Assembly (NCBI GenBank): GCA_030604735.1
Contig: JAUVVG010000004.1
Location: 82,059-146,058, forward strand
DNA from: Azoarcus sp.
GTDB taxonomy: Bacteria > Pseudomonadota > Gammaproteobacteria > Burkholderiales > Rhodocyclaceae
DNA: 64,000 nt
Direction: 5' to 3'
A program made the translations under genes and the position numbers. Below, piece after piece: positions 20,175 through 31,024 of this stretch. The notes under the pieces were generated by a model. That model worked only from the letters and a program-made list of their open reading frames with translations. It was not told the DNA's origin and did no database searches. Position 1 is the first letter of the stretch. Each line of letters starts with the position of its first letter.

Positions 20175-21134
20175 TCAGCTCGCGATGCGATTCTTGAAGA
20201 AATCGAGCAGTCGCGACGGAAGCCAGTCGATATGGCCTGGCCATTTGCCAGCCATGAAACCGACATGCCCACCGGCATCGGGTGCTTCGAAGACCAGCGG
20301 CGGCGGCAGCTCGGAGGGGTTTGGCCAGGCGGCTTGAGGCACGAAGGGGTCGTTGCGCGCGACCAGTAGCAGGGTCGGAACCCGAATGCCTCCCAGCCAG
20401 GGCCTGGAGGATGCACGCTGCCAGTAGTCGGCTACGCCGTGGAAACCGTGGGCGGGGGCGGTGTAGGCGTCATCGAAAGCATGCAGCGTGCGGGCGCGAC
20501 GTATCGTTTCTGCTTCGAGTCGATCGGGGAAGCGCGCGGCCTTTTCCAGGGCCTTGCGCCGTAGCGTGGTGAGGAAGTGCCGGGTATAGACGAGATTGAA
20601 GCCCCGGCCCAGTGCCTCGCCGGAAAGCGTGAGATCGAGTGGCGGGCAGACCGCGGCAGCCGCGTCCAGTGTTGACGAGGCCTGGTCCTCGCGCTCGCCG
20701 AGGTACTTCAACAAGGCGTTGCCACCCAGCGAGACGCCGACCGCAAAAAGCGGGGAATGCGGAGCGCGGCGCTTGAGTATCGACAGAATCCACTCGATCT
20801 CGTCGCTGTCGCCGGAGTGATAGGCGCGCAGCAGTCGGTTCGGCGGGCCGGAACACCCCCGGAAATGAACGACGACCCCGCGCCAGCCCACGTCGCCAAG
20901 CGCACGCATCAGGCTGCGGGCATAGTGGGAGCGGCTCGATCCTTCCAGTCCATGAAAGAGGACGACCAATGGCGCTTCCTGCGTCGAAGGGACTTCCAGC
21001 CAGTCGAGGTCTATGAAGTCGCGGTCGGGGGTGTCGATGCGTTCGCGACGATAGTCCGGCAAAGCGCCACGCCGGATCAGCGGGATGATCGTCTGGGCGT
21101 GGCCGCCGGGCAACCAGATCGGCGAGTCGAACAC
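20175..21134 (-). CDS. YheT-like alpha/beta hydrolase
   Basis: A 319-residue alpha/beta hydrolase of the YheT/EMB8 family. Visible features are the N-terminal 'PGGHAQTIIPLIRR', the oxyanion-region 'LFHGLEGSSRSHY', the 'HFRGCSGPPN' motif, the nucleophile elbow 'GVSLGGNALLKYLG', the acid region 'VARNDPFVP' and the late His 'DAGGHVGFMAG', giving a Ser-Asp-His triad. The start is uncertain: no ATG exists in frame within this protein's homologous part, so GTG at 21134 is chosen; it has no clear ribosome binding site. It lies just after the SnoaL-like gene. Natural substrate unknown (esterase-type). Confidence 0.88.
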   Translation of the reverse strand: MFDSPIWLPGGHAQTIIPLIRRGALPDYRRERIDTPDRDFIDLDWLEVPSTQEAPLVVLFHGLEGSSRSHYARSLMRALGDVGWRGVVVHFRGCSGPPNRLLRAYHSGDSDEIEWILSILKRRAPHSPLFAVGVSLGGNALLKYLGEREDQASSTLDAAAAVCPPLDLTLSGEALGRGFNLVYTRHFLTTLRRKALEKAARFPDRLEAETIRRARTLHAFDDAYTAPAHGFHGVADYWQRASSRPWLGGIRVPTLLLVARNDPFVPQAAWPNPSELPPPLVFEAPDAGGHVGFMAGKWPGHIDWLPSRLLDFFKNRIAS

Positions 21135-21187
21135 GGCTGAGGACAGCGCGGGGGAGGCGCGGGGCGCGCTGCCCGCTTGGCGCCGTT

Positions 21188-21628
21188 TCAGTGGACCATC
21201 CGGGGGTTGCCACCCCCTCCGCCGAGGCCGATCACTTCCGGTGCGGGCGAAGCGTGGTGCAGAACCATGCGCCAGCCATTCGGTCCGCGGACATAGGCGT
21301 TGGTAGCGACCATAGGTGGATGGAGTTGGTCGTCTCCTTCGAGGGCGACATGTTCCAGTACGTTGTGAACCGTCAGCAGCATGCTGCTGCTGATGACCTG
21401 ATGCGTCGTCCGGACGATCAGGCGGGTGCCACTGGCGAACAACCTGCGCCAGGACTCCCGAATGGCGTTCAGCCCGACCAACCGCGGTCCGTCCGGATGG
21501 ACGCAGACAACTTCCTCGTCCTCTGCCCACAAGTTCATCATCGCGTCCAGGTCCGAGCGGGCCAGCGCCTCATAGAAGGCGCTCTCCACCTCGGCTGCCG
21601 AACTGAAGGTCGGTTTGATCGCTGTCAC
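21188..21628 (-). CDS. NTF2-like/SnoaL-like small protein (DUF4440-type)
   Basis: A 146-residue protein with the NTF2-like fold pattern: an N-terminal helix 'VESAFYEALARSDLDAMMNLW', then 'VVCVHPDGPRLVGLNAIRESWRRLF', beta strands and 'NGWRMVLHHAS' near the end. Such proteins are cytoplasmic and bind small ligands or act as enzymes or immunity-like domains; the function of this widespread gammaproteobacterial subgroup is not known to me. It sits between the zinc-finger gene (33 bases upstream) and the hydrolase on the same strand. Confidence 0.82.
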   Translation of the reverse strand: MTAIKPTFSSAAEVESAFYEALARSDLDAMMNLWAEDEEVVCVHPDGPRLVGLNAIRESWRRLFASGTRLIVRTTHQVISSSMLLTVHNVLEHVALEGDDQLHPPMVATNAYVRGPNGWRMVLHHASPAPEVIGLGGGGGNPRMVH

Positions 21629-21661
21629 GTCTCGTGGGCGTCCTGGTTCGGGTCGCCCGGG

Positions 21662-21862
21662 TCAGTGATGGCCTTTGGGACGTTCACCGGCGAACTCGTA
21701 ACGGGTGCTGCAATACGGGCACACCGCGACGCCCTCCTTGAGCACATCCAGGAATACCCTGGGGTGCTGCGCCCACAAGGGCGCATCCGGCTGCGGGCAT
21801 GCCAGCGGCAGGTCCTTGAGCGATACGGTGACGATCCTCGACTTTTCGCCGACATTACTCAT
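21662..21862 (-). CDS. Small zinc-finger protein (CHCC type, NDUFS6-like)
   Basis: A 66-residue protein with a C-x-H-x-C-x2-C zinc-binding pattern: Cys in 'PLACPQPD', His in 'AQHPRV' and the 'VCPYCSTRYEF' pair. This is the zf-CHCC domain family related to the complex I accessory subunit NDUFS6. Start at 21862 is supported by AGGAAG upstream. It follows ilvE by 10 bases, so they are probably co-transcribed. Function in bacteria is not established. Confidence 0.85.
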   Translation of the reverse strand: MSNVGEKSRIVTVSLKDLPLACPQPDAPLWAQHPRVFLDVLKEGVAVCPYCSTRYEFAGERPKGHH

Positions 21863-21872
21863 GATCGCTTCC

Positions 21873-22793
21873 TCACACGAACGAGAGCCAGTTCTCGTAC
21901 TCTGGCGCGCGGCCATTGACGATGTCGAAGAATCTGGACTGGATCTTCTCGGTGATCGGTCCCCGCTTGCCCTCGCCGATGACGCGGTTGTCAAGTTCGC
22001 GAATCGGGGTGACTTCGGCCGCCGTACCGGTGAAAAAGGCTTCGTCCGCGATGTAGATGTCGTCGCGGGTGAGCCGGCGTGACTGGACCTGCAGGCCGAA
22101 CTCGGCGGCCACCCGGATCACCGAGTCGCGGGTGATGCCGGTCAGTGCCGATGCGATCTCGGGTTCGTAGATCTTGCCGTCCTTGACCACGAAGAGGTTC
22201 TCGCCCGCACCTTCTGCGACAAAACCCTGGGTGTCGAGCAGTAGCGCCTCGTCATAGCCTTCCGCGGTGACTTCGAGGTTGGCGATGATCGAGTTGGCGT
22301 AGGTGCTGGCCACCTTGGCGCGAGGCATCGTGACGTTGACATGCTGGCGGGCGAAGGACGAGGTCTTCACACGAATCCCTTTCTCTAGGCCCTCTTCGCC
22401 CAGATAGGCGCCCCATGGCCAGGCTGCGATCGCGACGTGTACGGTGGAGCCGCGGGTGGAAATCCCCATTTTTTCCGAACCATAGAACGCGATCGGACGG
22501 ATGTAGCAGGATTCGAGCTTGTTCTCGCGAACGACCTCCAGTTGCGCATCCATCAGCTGCTGCTTGCTGTAGGGAATCTGCATCATGTAGATCTTGCCCG
22601 AGTTCAGCAGGCGCTGGGTGTGTTCCTCGAGGCGGAATATCGCGGTGCCCTTGACCGTGTTGTAGGCGCGAACCCCCTCGAACACGGCCAGCCCGTAATG
22701 CAGTGAGTGAGTGAGCACGTGCGTGGTCGCATTGCGCCACGGAACGAGTTTGCCGTCGTACCAGATCAAACCGTCGCGGTCAGCCATGGACAT
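21873..22793 (-). CDS. ilvE: Branched-chain amino acid aminotransferase IlvE
   Basis: A 306-residue class IV PLP aminotransferase catalysing the last step of Val, Leu and Ile synthesis. The PLP-binding lysine is Lys160 in 'MPRAKVASTYANS'; 'FVAEGAGENLFVVKDG' and 'FFTGTAAEVTPIRELDNR' are family signatures. ATG at 22793 is chosen with GGAG nine bases upstream; a second ATG two codons in is possible. It is followed by the zinc-finger, SnoaL-like and hydrolase genes on the same strand. A GC-rich inverted repeat (22836-22840 with 22846-22850) lies in the leader. Confidence 0.96.
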   Translation of the reverse strand: MSMADRDGLIWYDGKLVPWRNATTHVLTHSLHYGLAVFEGVRAYNTVKGTAIFRLEEHTQRLLNSGKIYMMQIPYSKQQLMDAQLEVVRENKLESCYIRPIAFYGSEKMGISTRGSTVHVAIAAWPWGAYLGEEGLEKGIRVKTSSFARQHVNVTMPRAKVASTYANSIIANLEVTAEGYDEALLLDTQGFVAEGAGENLFVVKDGKIYEPEIASALTGITRDSVIRVAAEFGLQVQSRRLTRDDIYIADEAFFTGTAAEVTPIRELDNRVIGEGKRGPITEKIQSRFFDIVNGRAPEYENWLSFV

Positions 22794-22910
22794 GGTGGGA
22801 TTCTCCAGCGGTGTTGTAGGTGTAGGTAGTGAGTGCCCGTCGATCACGGGTAATCCCGGATTTTATCGTAAAGTGGACCGGGCTGTCGGCGATCCGATTG
22901 ACCGTGAACG

Positions 22911-22940
22911 AAAAAGGGGCAGGTTTTCACCAGCCCCTTT
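22911..22940 (-). terminator. Rho-independent terminator at the end of the nqr operon
   Basis: An 8-bp stem (22933-22940 with 22913-22920 read on the minus strand), 12-base loop and a following T-run, 20 bases beyond the stop of the CBS-domain gene. Confidence 0.75.
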
Positions 22941-22959
22941 GGCCCGAAGAAGGATGAGC

Positions 22960-23355
22960 TTACCAGAGCTTCTCGAGTGCGATCAGGATGTTCCTGCGCG
23001 AGAGCTGGCCGATCAGCTTGCTTTCGCTGACAACCGGATAGCAGCGGTAGGGTTGTGACACGAACAACTCTGCGGCCTCGGTCAGCGAGGCATCGCCTTC
23101 CAGCGTAATCACGTTTCGGGTCATGAACTCGCTGACCCGACCCCCTCGCTCTTCGTAATAGGAAGCGCTCAGTGCAACCTTGAGACAGTCCTTCTCGGAC
23201 AGAAAGCCGACAACCTTCCCGAGATGGTCGATGACCGGCGCACCCGTCATTTCGTGCTTGATCAGCTGATGGATGGCGTCGAGCACATCCATCTCCGGTG
23301 CGAAGGCGAGGGGATCGCCGGACATGTAGTCCTTGACGTGCAGAGACTGGAGCAT
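22960..23355 (-). CDS. Two-CBS-domain protein, last gene of the nqr operon
   Basis: A 131-residue protein made only of a CBS pair: 'VKDYMSGDPLAFAPEMDVLDAIHQLI' then 'GAPVIDHLGKVVGFLSEKDCLKV' and a second repeat 'VSEFMTRNVITLEGDASLTEAAELFV' then 'RCYPVVSESKLIGQLSRRNIL'. CBS pairs (Bateman modules) bind adenosine nucleotides and act as energy sensors. Start at 23355 has a near-perfect AAAGGAG ribosome binding site. It follows nqrM by 17 bases and precedes the operon terminator, so it is transcribed with nqr. A regulatory link to the Na+ pump is suggested by position only. Confidence 0.9.
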   Translation of the reverse strand: MLQSLHVKDYMSGDPLAFAPEMDVLDAIHQLIKHEMTGAPVIDHLGKVVGFLSEKDCLKVALSASYYEERGGRVSEFMTRNVITLEGDASLTEAAELFVSQPYRCYPVVSESKLIGQLSRRNILIALEKLW

Positions 23356-23372
23356 CTTATCTCCTTTGTTGG

Positions 23373-23564
23373 TCATTGTTCTTCTGCCTGCTGGCGCGCC
23401 AGGCGCTTGGGGCAAGGTTTGTCGCATCCGGCGTGACACTCGACGCCGAGCTTGTTCATCCCGCCACAACTGCCCGCGATCGGCTTGCGGCCGGCCATGA
23501 CGCCGACCGCCATGCCCAGGATCGCGAGTCCCATAACCAGAAAGGTGACTAGGTAAAGTGTCAT
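23373..23564 (-). CDS. nqrM: Na+-NQR maturation protein NqrM
   Basis: A 63-residue protein with one N-terminal membrane helix ('YLVTFLVMGLAILGMAVGVM') and four cysteines (C33, C43, C47, C51) in the pattern 'SCGGMNKLGVECHAGCDKPC'. NqrM (DUF539) is needed to assemble active Na+-NQR, thought to deliver iron to the NqrD/NqrE cysteine site. AGGAGG precedes the ATG. It lies directly after nqrF as in Vibrio. Confidence 0.94.
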   Translation of the reverse strand: MTLYLVTFLVMGLAILGMAVGVMAGRKPIAGSCGGMNKLGVECHAGCDKPCPKRLARQQAEEQ

Positions 23565-23618
23565 GTTGCCTCCTGACGTTCTTGGCGGGCCCGGACTGTG
23601 CCGGACCCGGGGTGGGCA

Positions 23619-24839
23619 TCAGCCGCCGAAGTCGTCCAGCATGATGTTCTCGCGCTCGACGCCAAGATCGAGCAGCATCTGGATGACCGCCGCGTTCATC
23701 ATCGGTGGCCCGCACATGTAGTACTCGCAGTCTTCCGGAGCCGGATGGTCCTTCAGATAGTTTTCGTACAGCACGTTGTGGATGAAGCCGGTATAGCCCT
23801 TCCACTCGTCTTCGGGCAGCGGGTCTGACAGTGCGACATGCCATTTGAAGTTTTCGTTCTCGGCGGCGAGCATGTCGAAGTCCTGGACATAGAACATCTC
23901 GCGCTTCGAGCGCGCACCATACCAGAACGACATTTTCCGCTTGGTCTTGATCCGACGCAGCTGGTCGAAGATGTGCGAACGCATCGGTGCCATGCCGGCG
24001 CCGCCGCCGATGAAGACCATCTCGGCGTCGGTGTCGCGAGCGAAGAACTCGCCGAAGGGGCCGGAAATCGTGACCTTGTCGCCCGCCTTGAGGCCGAAGA
24101 TGTAGGAAGACATCTTGCCCGGGGGCACGCCTTCGGCGCGCGGCGGCGGCGTTGCGATCCGGACGTTGAGCATGATGATGCCGCGCTCCTCCGGGTAGTT
24201 CGCCATCGAATAGGCGCGAATCGTGTCCTCGCTCACCTTCGACTTGTACTGCCACACGTTGAACCGGTCCCAGTCTTCGCGGAAACGCTCCTGGATGTCG
24301 AAGTCCTTGAAGTCGACCACGTGGGGCGGACATTCGATCTGGATGTAACCGCCGGCGCGGAAATCGACGTGCTCGCCCTCGGGGAGTTCCAGCACCAGTT
24401 CCTTGATGAAGGTCGCGACGTTGTCGTTGGAGCGCACGGTGCACTCCCATTTCTTGACGCCGAAGACCTCTTCCGGCACCTCGATCTTCATGTCCTGCTT
24501 GACCGCGACCTGGCACGACAGGCGCTCACCCTCGCGGGCCTGGCGCTTGTTGATATGGCCGGTTTCGGTCGGCAGGATCGCGCCGCCTCCTTCGAAGACC
24601 TTGACCTTGCACTGGGCGCAGGTGCCGCCACCGCCACATGCGGAACCCACGAAGATACCGGCCTCGGCCAGCGCGCCAAGCAGCTTGCCGCCGGTCGGCA
24701 CTTCGATGGTCTTCTCGTGGTTGATGTTGATCTTGACGGTGCCCTGGGCCACCAGCTTGGAGCGGGCGCTCAGGATCACGAACACCAGTGCCAGCACGAT
24801 GGCCGCGAAAAAGACCACACCTAGAATGATTTCTGTCAT
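23619..24839 (-). CDS. nqrF: Na+-translocating NADH:quinone reductase subunit F (FAD, 2Fe-2S)
   Basis: A 406-residue NADH-oxidising subunit. Domains: an N-terminal anchor helix (residues 4-24), a ferredoxin-like [2Fe-2S] domain with C68, C74, C77 and C109, then an FAD domain with '[13 protein letters not shown]' and an NADH domain containing '[20 protein letters not shown]'. It takes hydride from NADH and starts electron flow through the Na+ pump. It is 19 bases from nqrE and followed by nqrM. Confidence 0.98.
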   Translation of the reverse strand: MTEIILGVVFFAAIVLALVFVILSARSKLVAQGTVKININHEKTIEVPTGGKLLGALAEAGIFVGSACGGGGTCAQCKVKVFEGGGAILPTETGHINKRQAREGERLSCQVAVKQDMKIEVPEEVFGVKKWECTVRSNDNVATFIKELVLELPEGEHVDFRAGGYIQIECPPHVVDFKDFDIQERFREDWDRFNVWQYKSKVSEDTIRAYSMANYPEERGIIMLNVRIATPPPRAEGVPPGKMSSYIFGLKAGDKVTISGPFGEFFARDTDAEMVFIGGGAGMAPMRSHIFDQLRRIKTKRKMSFWYGARSKREMFYVQDFDMLAAENENFKWHVALSDPLPEDEWKGYTGFIHNVLYENYLKDHPAPEDCEYYMCGPPMMNAAVIQMLLDLGVERENIMLDDFGG

Positions 24840-24858
24840 TTGCTGTTTCCTCTTCGCG

Positions 24859-25467
24859 TCAGAGCTGGATGCCGGAGAAGGCCATGAAGCCCAGTGACAT
24901 CAGACCGGTTGCGATGAACGTGATGCCCAGACCCTGCAGACCGGCGGGGATGTCGGAGTACTTGAGCTTCTCGCGGATGCCGGCGAGTGCGGTGATCGCC
25001 AATGCCCAACCGACACCAGTCCCGATACCGTAGGTGACACTTTCGCCCAGGTTGTAGTCACGCTCGACCATGAACAGCGTACCGCCGAGGATCGCGCAGT
25101 TCACCGTGATCAAGGGCATGTACACCCCCAGCGCGTTGTAGAGCGCGGGCACATACTTGTCGAGGAACATCTCGAGAATCTGCACCAGTGCGGCGATGAC
25201 GCCGATGTAGCAGATCAGGCCGAGGAAGCTCAGATTGACATCAGGCAGGCCGGCCCAGGCGAGCGCACCGTCCCTGAGCAGGTAGTAATAGATCAGGTGG
25301 TTGACCGGCACGGTGAGGGTCTGGATGAAGACCACCGCTACGCCCAAACCGAAGGCCGCGCCGACCTGCTTCGAGATGGCCAGGAAGGTGCACATCCCGA
25401 GGAAGAACGCGAGCGCGAGGTTCTCGACGAAGACCGCGCTGATGAACAGGTTGAAGTAGGTTTCCAT
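24859..25467 (-). CDS. nqrE: Na+-NQR subunit E
   Basis: A 202-residue six-helix membrane protein homologous to RnfA. A conserved cysteine in '[14 protein letters not shown]' contributes, with NqrD, to the buried iron site in the membrane. Its ATG immediately follows the TAA stop of nqrD, so translation is coupled. '[15 protein letters not shown]' is a family signature. Confidence 0.98.
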   Translation of the reverse strand: METYFNLFISAVFVENLALAFFLGMCTFLAISKQVGAAFGLGVAVVFIQTLTVPVNHLIYYYLLRDGALAWAGLPDVNLSFLGLICYIGVIAALVQILEMFLDKYVPALYNALGVYMPLITVNCAILGGTLFMVERDYNLGESVTYGIGTGVGWALAITALAGIREKLKYSDIPAGLQGLGITFIATGLMSLGFMAFSGIQL

Positions 25468-26130
25468 TTACGACACCTCGGACTGTTGGGCAGTCTGGAT
25501 CTTGAAGTCGGGCTTCTCGACCTGGGCGGGCTTCCAGGCGCGGACGCCCCAGATGATCAGGCCGATGATGAAGAACGCACTCGGCGGCAGCAGCAGCATG
25601 CCGTTCGGGACATACCAGCCACCGTCCTTGGCAAGGGTGAGGATCTGGACGCCGAAAAGGGATCCGGATCCGAACAACTCCCTAATGAAGCCCACGACCA
25701 GCAGAATCACGCTGTAGCCAAGACCGTTGCCCAGTCCGTCCCAGAAGCTCGGCAGTGGCGGATTCTTCAGCGCAAAAGCTTCTGCACGACCGAGCACGAT
25801 GCAGTTGGTGATGATCAGTCCGACGAACACCGACAGTTCCTTGGACAGGCCGAACGCAAAGGCCTTGAGCAACTGATCGACCAGAATCACCAGCGAGGCG
25901 ATGATGGTGATCTGGATGATGATCCTGATGCTGGACGGAATGTGGTTGCGGATCAGACTGATCAGCACGTTCGAGGCACACAGCACCGCAGTGAGCGCGA
26001 TGGCCATCGTCAGCGCGGTCGACATCTTGGTCGTGACCGCCAGCGCCGAGCAAATCCCGAGCACCTGGAGGATGATCGGGTTGTTGTCGGCAATCGGCTT
26101 GGAAACGAGTTCCTTGGTTGCACTGGCCAT
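25468..26130 (-). CDS. nqrD: Na+-NQR subunit D
   Basis: A 220-residue six-helix membrane protein homologous to RnfE. It contains '[14 protein letters not shown]' with the conserved cysteine and '[19 protein letters not shown]', another family signature. It starts 3 bases after the nqrC stop and is immediately followed by nqrE. NqrD and NqrE form the inverted-topology pair that shuttles electrons across the membrane. Confidence 0.98.
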   Translation of the reverse strand: MASATKELVSKPIADNNPIILQVLGICSALAVTTKMSTALTMAIALTAVLCASNVLISLIRNHIPSSIRIIIQITIIASLVILVDQLLKAFAFGLSKELSVFVGLIITNCIVLGRAEAFALKNPPLPSFWDGLGNGLGYSVILLVVGFIRELFGSGSLFGVQILTLAKDGGWYVPNGMLLLPPSAFFIIGLIIWGVRAWKPAQVEKPDFKIQTAQQSEVS

Positions 26131-26133
26131 GAC

Positions 26134-26961
26134 TTATCCCCTTTCGTTACGGAGGCGGGCGAGGAAGGGACCGTAGCCGCTCTCACCCAGCCAGAAATTG
26201 ATCAGGTTTTCGACCCCGCGCGCAGTCAGCGTCGCGCCGGCGAGACCGTCGATGCGATGCTCGGCATTCGGCGTGTTGGCGTCGACCGTGCCCTTGATCA
26301 ACTCGATCACCGGCTCGCCGGCTTCGTTGAACGCGACCTTGCCTTGCCACAGGCTTCGCCAGTTGGGGTTGTCCACCTCGCCACCCAGGCCCGGGGTTTC
26401 AGCATGCTGATAGAACTTCAGCCCCTGTATGGTGCGCAGATCGCCTTCCAGCGCGAGAAAGCCGTACAAGGTTGACCACAGGCCCGCGCCGTGCACCGGC
26501 AGGATCAGGGTCTGGATCTGTCCGTCGTCGCTTCGCACCTTGTACACCGGCATGAAATCCGGCAGTCGCTTGATGTTGGCCGGATCCTGTGGCCGGGGCA
26601 ATGCCCGCGACATGGACGGATCCTTGCTCGCGGCTTCGATGCTGAAACCACTGGGATCGTGTGCGTCGCTTTCAGTGCCGTCGGCCAAGCGAATCATCAG
26701 CGTCTCGACGCTCTGGAAGGCTTCGATCACGGTCTGCCCCGGACGCTGGACGCCCGCGACTTCGACGATGTTGCGGATTCGGTCAGCCTCCTGGTTGGCA
26801 ATCTGAATGGGGCGCAGGCCAACCGCTGCCGAGGCGACCACCACCGAGCAGGAAAGACAGACCGCCAAGGCCATGAAAATGGTCTTCTTCGGGCTATCGT
26901 TGGGCAGGGCGAGAATGGAGGCCAGCGGACCGCTGGCGGACTTTTGTTCAGGCGCTGACAT
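26134..26961 (-). CDS. nqrC: Na+-NQR subunit C (covalent FMN)
   Basis: A 275-residue periplasmic flavoprotein with one N-terminal membrane helix (about 29-50). The covalent FMN site motif D-x2-[ST]-G-A-T appears as D238-G-L-A-G-A-T244, so Thr244 is the expected flavinylation site; the Ser/Thr position is Ala here. Attachment needs the ApbE flavin transferase, which is not in the window. It overlaps the nqrB stop by 14 bases. Confidence 0.97.
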   Translation of the reverse strand: MSAPEQKSASGPLASILALPNDSPKKTIFMALAVCLSCSVVVASAAVGLRPIQIANQEADRIRNIVEVAGVQRPGQTVIEAFQSVETLMIRLADGTESDAHDPSGFSIEAASKDPSMSRALPRPQDPANIKRLPDFMPVYKVRSDDGQIQTLILPVHGAGLWSTLYGFLALEGDLRTIQGLKFYQHAETPGLGGEVDNPNWRSLWQGKVAFNEAGEPVIELIKGTVDANTPNAEHRIDGLAGATLTARGVENLINFWLGESGYGPFLARLRNERG

Positions 26962-28161
26962 GGCGGCGCTCCCTCCGTCGAATATTCATCTGGATTACGA
27001 CATAGTCGATGAGTGGCGCAAACAGGTTGGCGAACAGAATCGCCAGCATGATGCCTTCCGGGAAGGCAGGATTGATTGCGCGGATCAGGACGGTCATGAA
27101 ACCGATCAGGATGCCGAAATAGAGTCGGCCCGTATTGGTCATCGAGGCCGACACCGGATCGGTGGCCATGAACACCAGACCGAAGGCCAGGCCGCCGACC
27201 ACGAAATGCCAGTAGAACGGCATCGCCATCATCGGGCGAGTATCGCTAGCCAACAGATTGAACAGCAGCGAGGTCACGACCACACCGATGACCACGCCGA
27301 GCATGATCCGCCACGACGCGATTCGGGTGTAAAGCAGGAAGGCCGCGCCGATCAGGATCATCAGGGTGGAGGTCTCGCCAAGCGAACCCGGCATCAGCCC
27401 GACGAAGGCCTGCCACCAGCTCAGGCCGCTGTCGGCGATCGCGGCCATGCCACCGGTCTCGCCCAGGCCCAGCGGGGTGGCATGGGAGTAGCCATCGACC
27501 GCGACCCAGACCTGGTCCCCGGAGATCTCGGCCGGGTAGGCGAAATACAGGAAGGCCCGGCCGGTCAGCGCCGGGTTCAGGAAGTTCTTGCCGGTACCGC
27601 CGAAGACTTCCTTGCCGATCACGACGCCGAAACTGATCCCGACTGCGACCATCCACAGCGGGATCTCGGGTGGTAGGGTCAGCGTGAACAGCATCGAGGT
27701 CACCAGGAAGCCTTCGTTGACTTCGTGATTACGCACGGTCGCGAACAACACTTCCCACAAGCCGCCGGCGATCAGTGTGACCAGATAGATGGGCAGGAAC
27801 AGCAAGAAGCCGTGTGCCATGTTGGCGAAGATGTTGCCGGGGTTGAAGCCGATGCCAAGCATCGACAGCAGGCCACCGCGCCAGTCTCCGCGCGTCACGC
27901 CGAGCTCCGCCAGCGCCAGGTTGGCCTGGTAGCCGGCGTTGAACCAGGCCCACAGGATGCAGGGTAGCAGCGCGACGACGACATAACTCATCATCCGCTT
28001 CAGGTCGACTGTGTCCCGTACGTGTGGTGCGGTTCGGGTGGAGTGGTTGGGTGAATACATGAAGGTATCCACCATTTCATAGACAGCGTAGTACTTTTCG
28101 AACCGGCCGCCCTTGTGGAACTGCGGTTCGATGCTGTCGAGGAAGCGTCGCATGCGTGACA

Positions 28162-28162
<1 letters not shown>
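26948..28162 (-). CDS. nqrB: Na+-NQR subunit B (covalent FMN, riboflavin; Na+ channel subunit)
   Basis: A 404-residue membrane protein with about ten helices. The covalent FMN motif is D223-G-Y-S-H-A-T229. '[23 protein letters not shown]' is a strong NqrB signature. ATG at 28162 overlaps the nqrA stop by one base (TGATG); the open frame extends further upstream inside nqrA but without homology. NqrB is the Na+-translocating core and holds riboflavin and a quinone site. Confidence 0.98.
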
Positions 28163-29680
<1,518 letters not shown>

Positions 29681-29870
29681 ACAGTCGGTGGTTATATATA
29701 TGACAGCATGGTCCCGGGTGAAGGGGGGCAGGGCGGCGACTCTTCCACCGCCCCTCGCTGCTCGGGCAGACCCGGTCGCGAAATGTCTGCGCTCGGGATA
29801 GAATCCGCGCTTCCGCGGCTTGGCCGTGTTCGAGTTTGACCGGGCTGTCTTGCCTGACCCGGCGTGAGCG

Positions 29871-30326
29871 ATGAATCGAAGTTTCAAGCCCAGTGTAACC
29901 GTTGCAGCCGTGATAGAACGCGACGGCGCTTTCCTGCTCGTCGAGGAAGAAACATCCGACGGTTTGCGCCTCAATCAACCCGCCGGCCATCTGGAGGCCG
30001 ACGAATCCCTGGTCGAGGCGGCCGTGCGGGAAGTGATGGAAGAAACCGCCCATGCTTTCCATCCTTCCTGCCTGGTCGGCGTATACCAGTGGCCTCGACC
30101 GCAGGGAGACCTGACTTACCTGCGCTTCACGTTCGCTGGGTCGGCCGAGGCCTTGCCCGGCGAGCACGCCCTGGACGAAGGTATCGTGCGGTTCCTGTGG
30201 ATGGACATTGACGCGCTGCGGGCTTCGGTAGGGCGTCATCGCAGCCCACTGGTGATGCAGTGCGTCGAGGATTGGCGCGCCGGGCGCCGGTTTCCGCTCG
30301 ACATGATCCGGCATTTCGACGCATGA
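29871..30326 (+). CDS. Nudix hydrolase, NudJ-like
   Basis: A 151-residue Nudix protein. The Nudix box 'GHLEADESLVEAAVREVMEETA' matches G-x5-E-x7-R-E-x2-E-E with the last conserved Gly replaced. Sequence and position upstream of mnmA resemble NudJ (phosphatase acting on pyrimidine nucleotides and thiamine pyrophosphate), as in many gammaproteobacteria. It overlaps the next gene by 4 bases (ATGA). Confidence 0.9.
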   Translation: MNRSFKPSVTVAAVIERDGAFLLVEEETSDGLRLNQPAGHLEADESLVEAAVREVMEETAHAFHPSCLVGVYQWPRPQGDLTYLRFTFAGSAEALPGEHALDEGIVRFLWMDIDALRASVGRHRSPLVMQCVEDWRAGRRFPLDMIRHFDA

Positions 30327-31024
30327 AGGTGCGACAGTTTCTGTTCGTAGCGCTGCTGCTCGGATCTGCTTCGAGTCTGGCCCGCGCCGAAGAACGCGTC
30401 GGGATCTGCTTCAATTACGGTTGTGCCGCTGACCAGAGTGTTCTGATCCGGGAGAACGAACTGCTGCGGGTAGAGGCCCTGTTCGGCCAGGTTTCGGACC
30501 CGGTCTCCGAGCGGGAGGTGATCGCGCATGCAGTCGCCAAGTTGTATCGCTATGCTGGCGGTCAGACGCCGGTGTTTGCGGACAGGGCCGGCAACCTGCT
30601 GGATGCGGGTGTCGAGGGACGCATGGATTGCATCGATCACTCGACCACGACGACCCGGTTTCTGAGAATCGTCGAGCGCAAGGGCTGGCTTCGCCACCAT
30701 AGGGTGGCCGACCCGGCGCGTCGGACGCGTTTCCTGTTCCAGCACCTGTCCGCTGTCATCGAGGAAGTCGAAGGCGGGATGCGTCACAAGGCCGCGGGCA
30801 GCGATGGCCGGAGCGTTCCGGATCATGTGCCGGTGCTGCTCGCCTTGTGCGATTGCCCGGATGTGATCGGCGACCTGCCGGCGACGGACGTGGGCGCAGG
30901 GTCCACTGAAGGAAGTGATGGAAAACAGTTCGTGGTCGATAGCTGGTTCGTCGACCACGGTGAGCCGGCGGTGATCCTGCCGCTGGCCGAATGGTTGAAG
31001 GGTGGAGGGCCGAATGTCTATTGA
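30323..31024 (+). CDS. Secreted conserved hypothetical protein with possible Cys-His-Asp triad
   Basis: A 233-residue protein with a clear signal peptide (cleavage about A22|E23, 'SSLARAEE'). I do not recognise a named family. Three motifs stand out: '[16 protein letters not shown]' (Cys103 at a helix start), '[12 protein letters not shown]' (His141 before a strand) and '[15 protein letters not shown]' (Asp206). This order and spacing are what transglutaminase-like or papain-like folds show, so a periplasmic thiol enzyme is possible (inference). It overlaps nudJ by 4 bases and mnmA by 11, so its translation is coupled to both. Confidence 0.8.
   Translation: MKVRQFLFVALLLGSASSLARAEERVGICFNYGCAADQSVLIRENELLRVEALFGQVSDPVSEREVIAHAVAKLYRYAGGQTPVFADRAGNLLDAGVEGRMDCIDHSTTTTRFLRIVERKGWLRHHRVADPARRTRFLFQHLSAVIEEVEGGMRHKAAGSDGRSVPDHVPVLLALCDCPDVIGDLPATDVGAGSTEGSDGKQFVVDSWFVDHGEPAVILPLAEWLKGGGPNVY

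Noticed and set aside
22960..24516. A 518-codon minus-strand frame ending with the CBS protein
   Set aside because: Only the last 131 codons have homology; the rest overlaps nqrM and nqrF in another frame. The CBS gene has its own perfect ribosome binding site at 23355.
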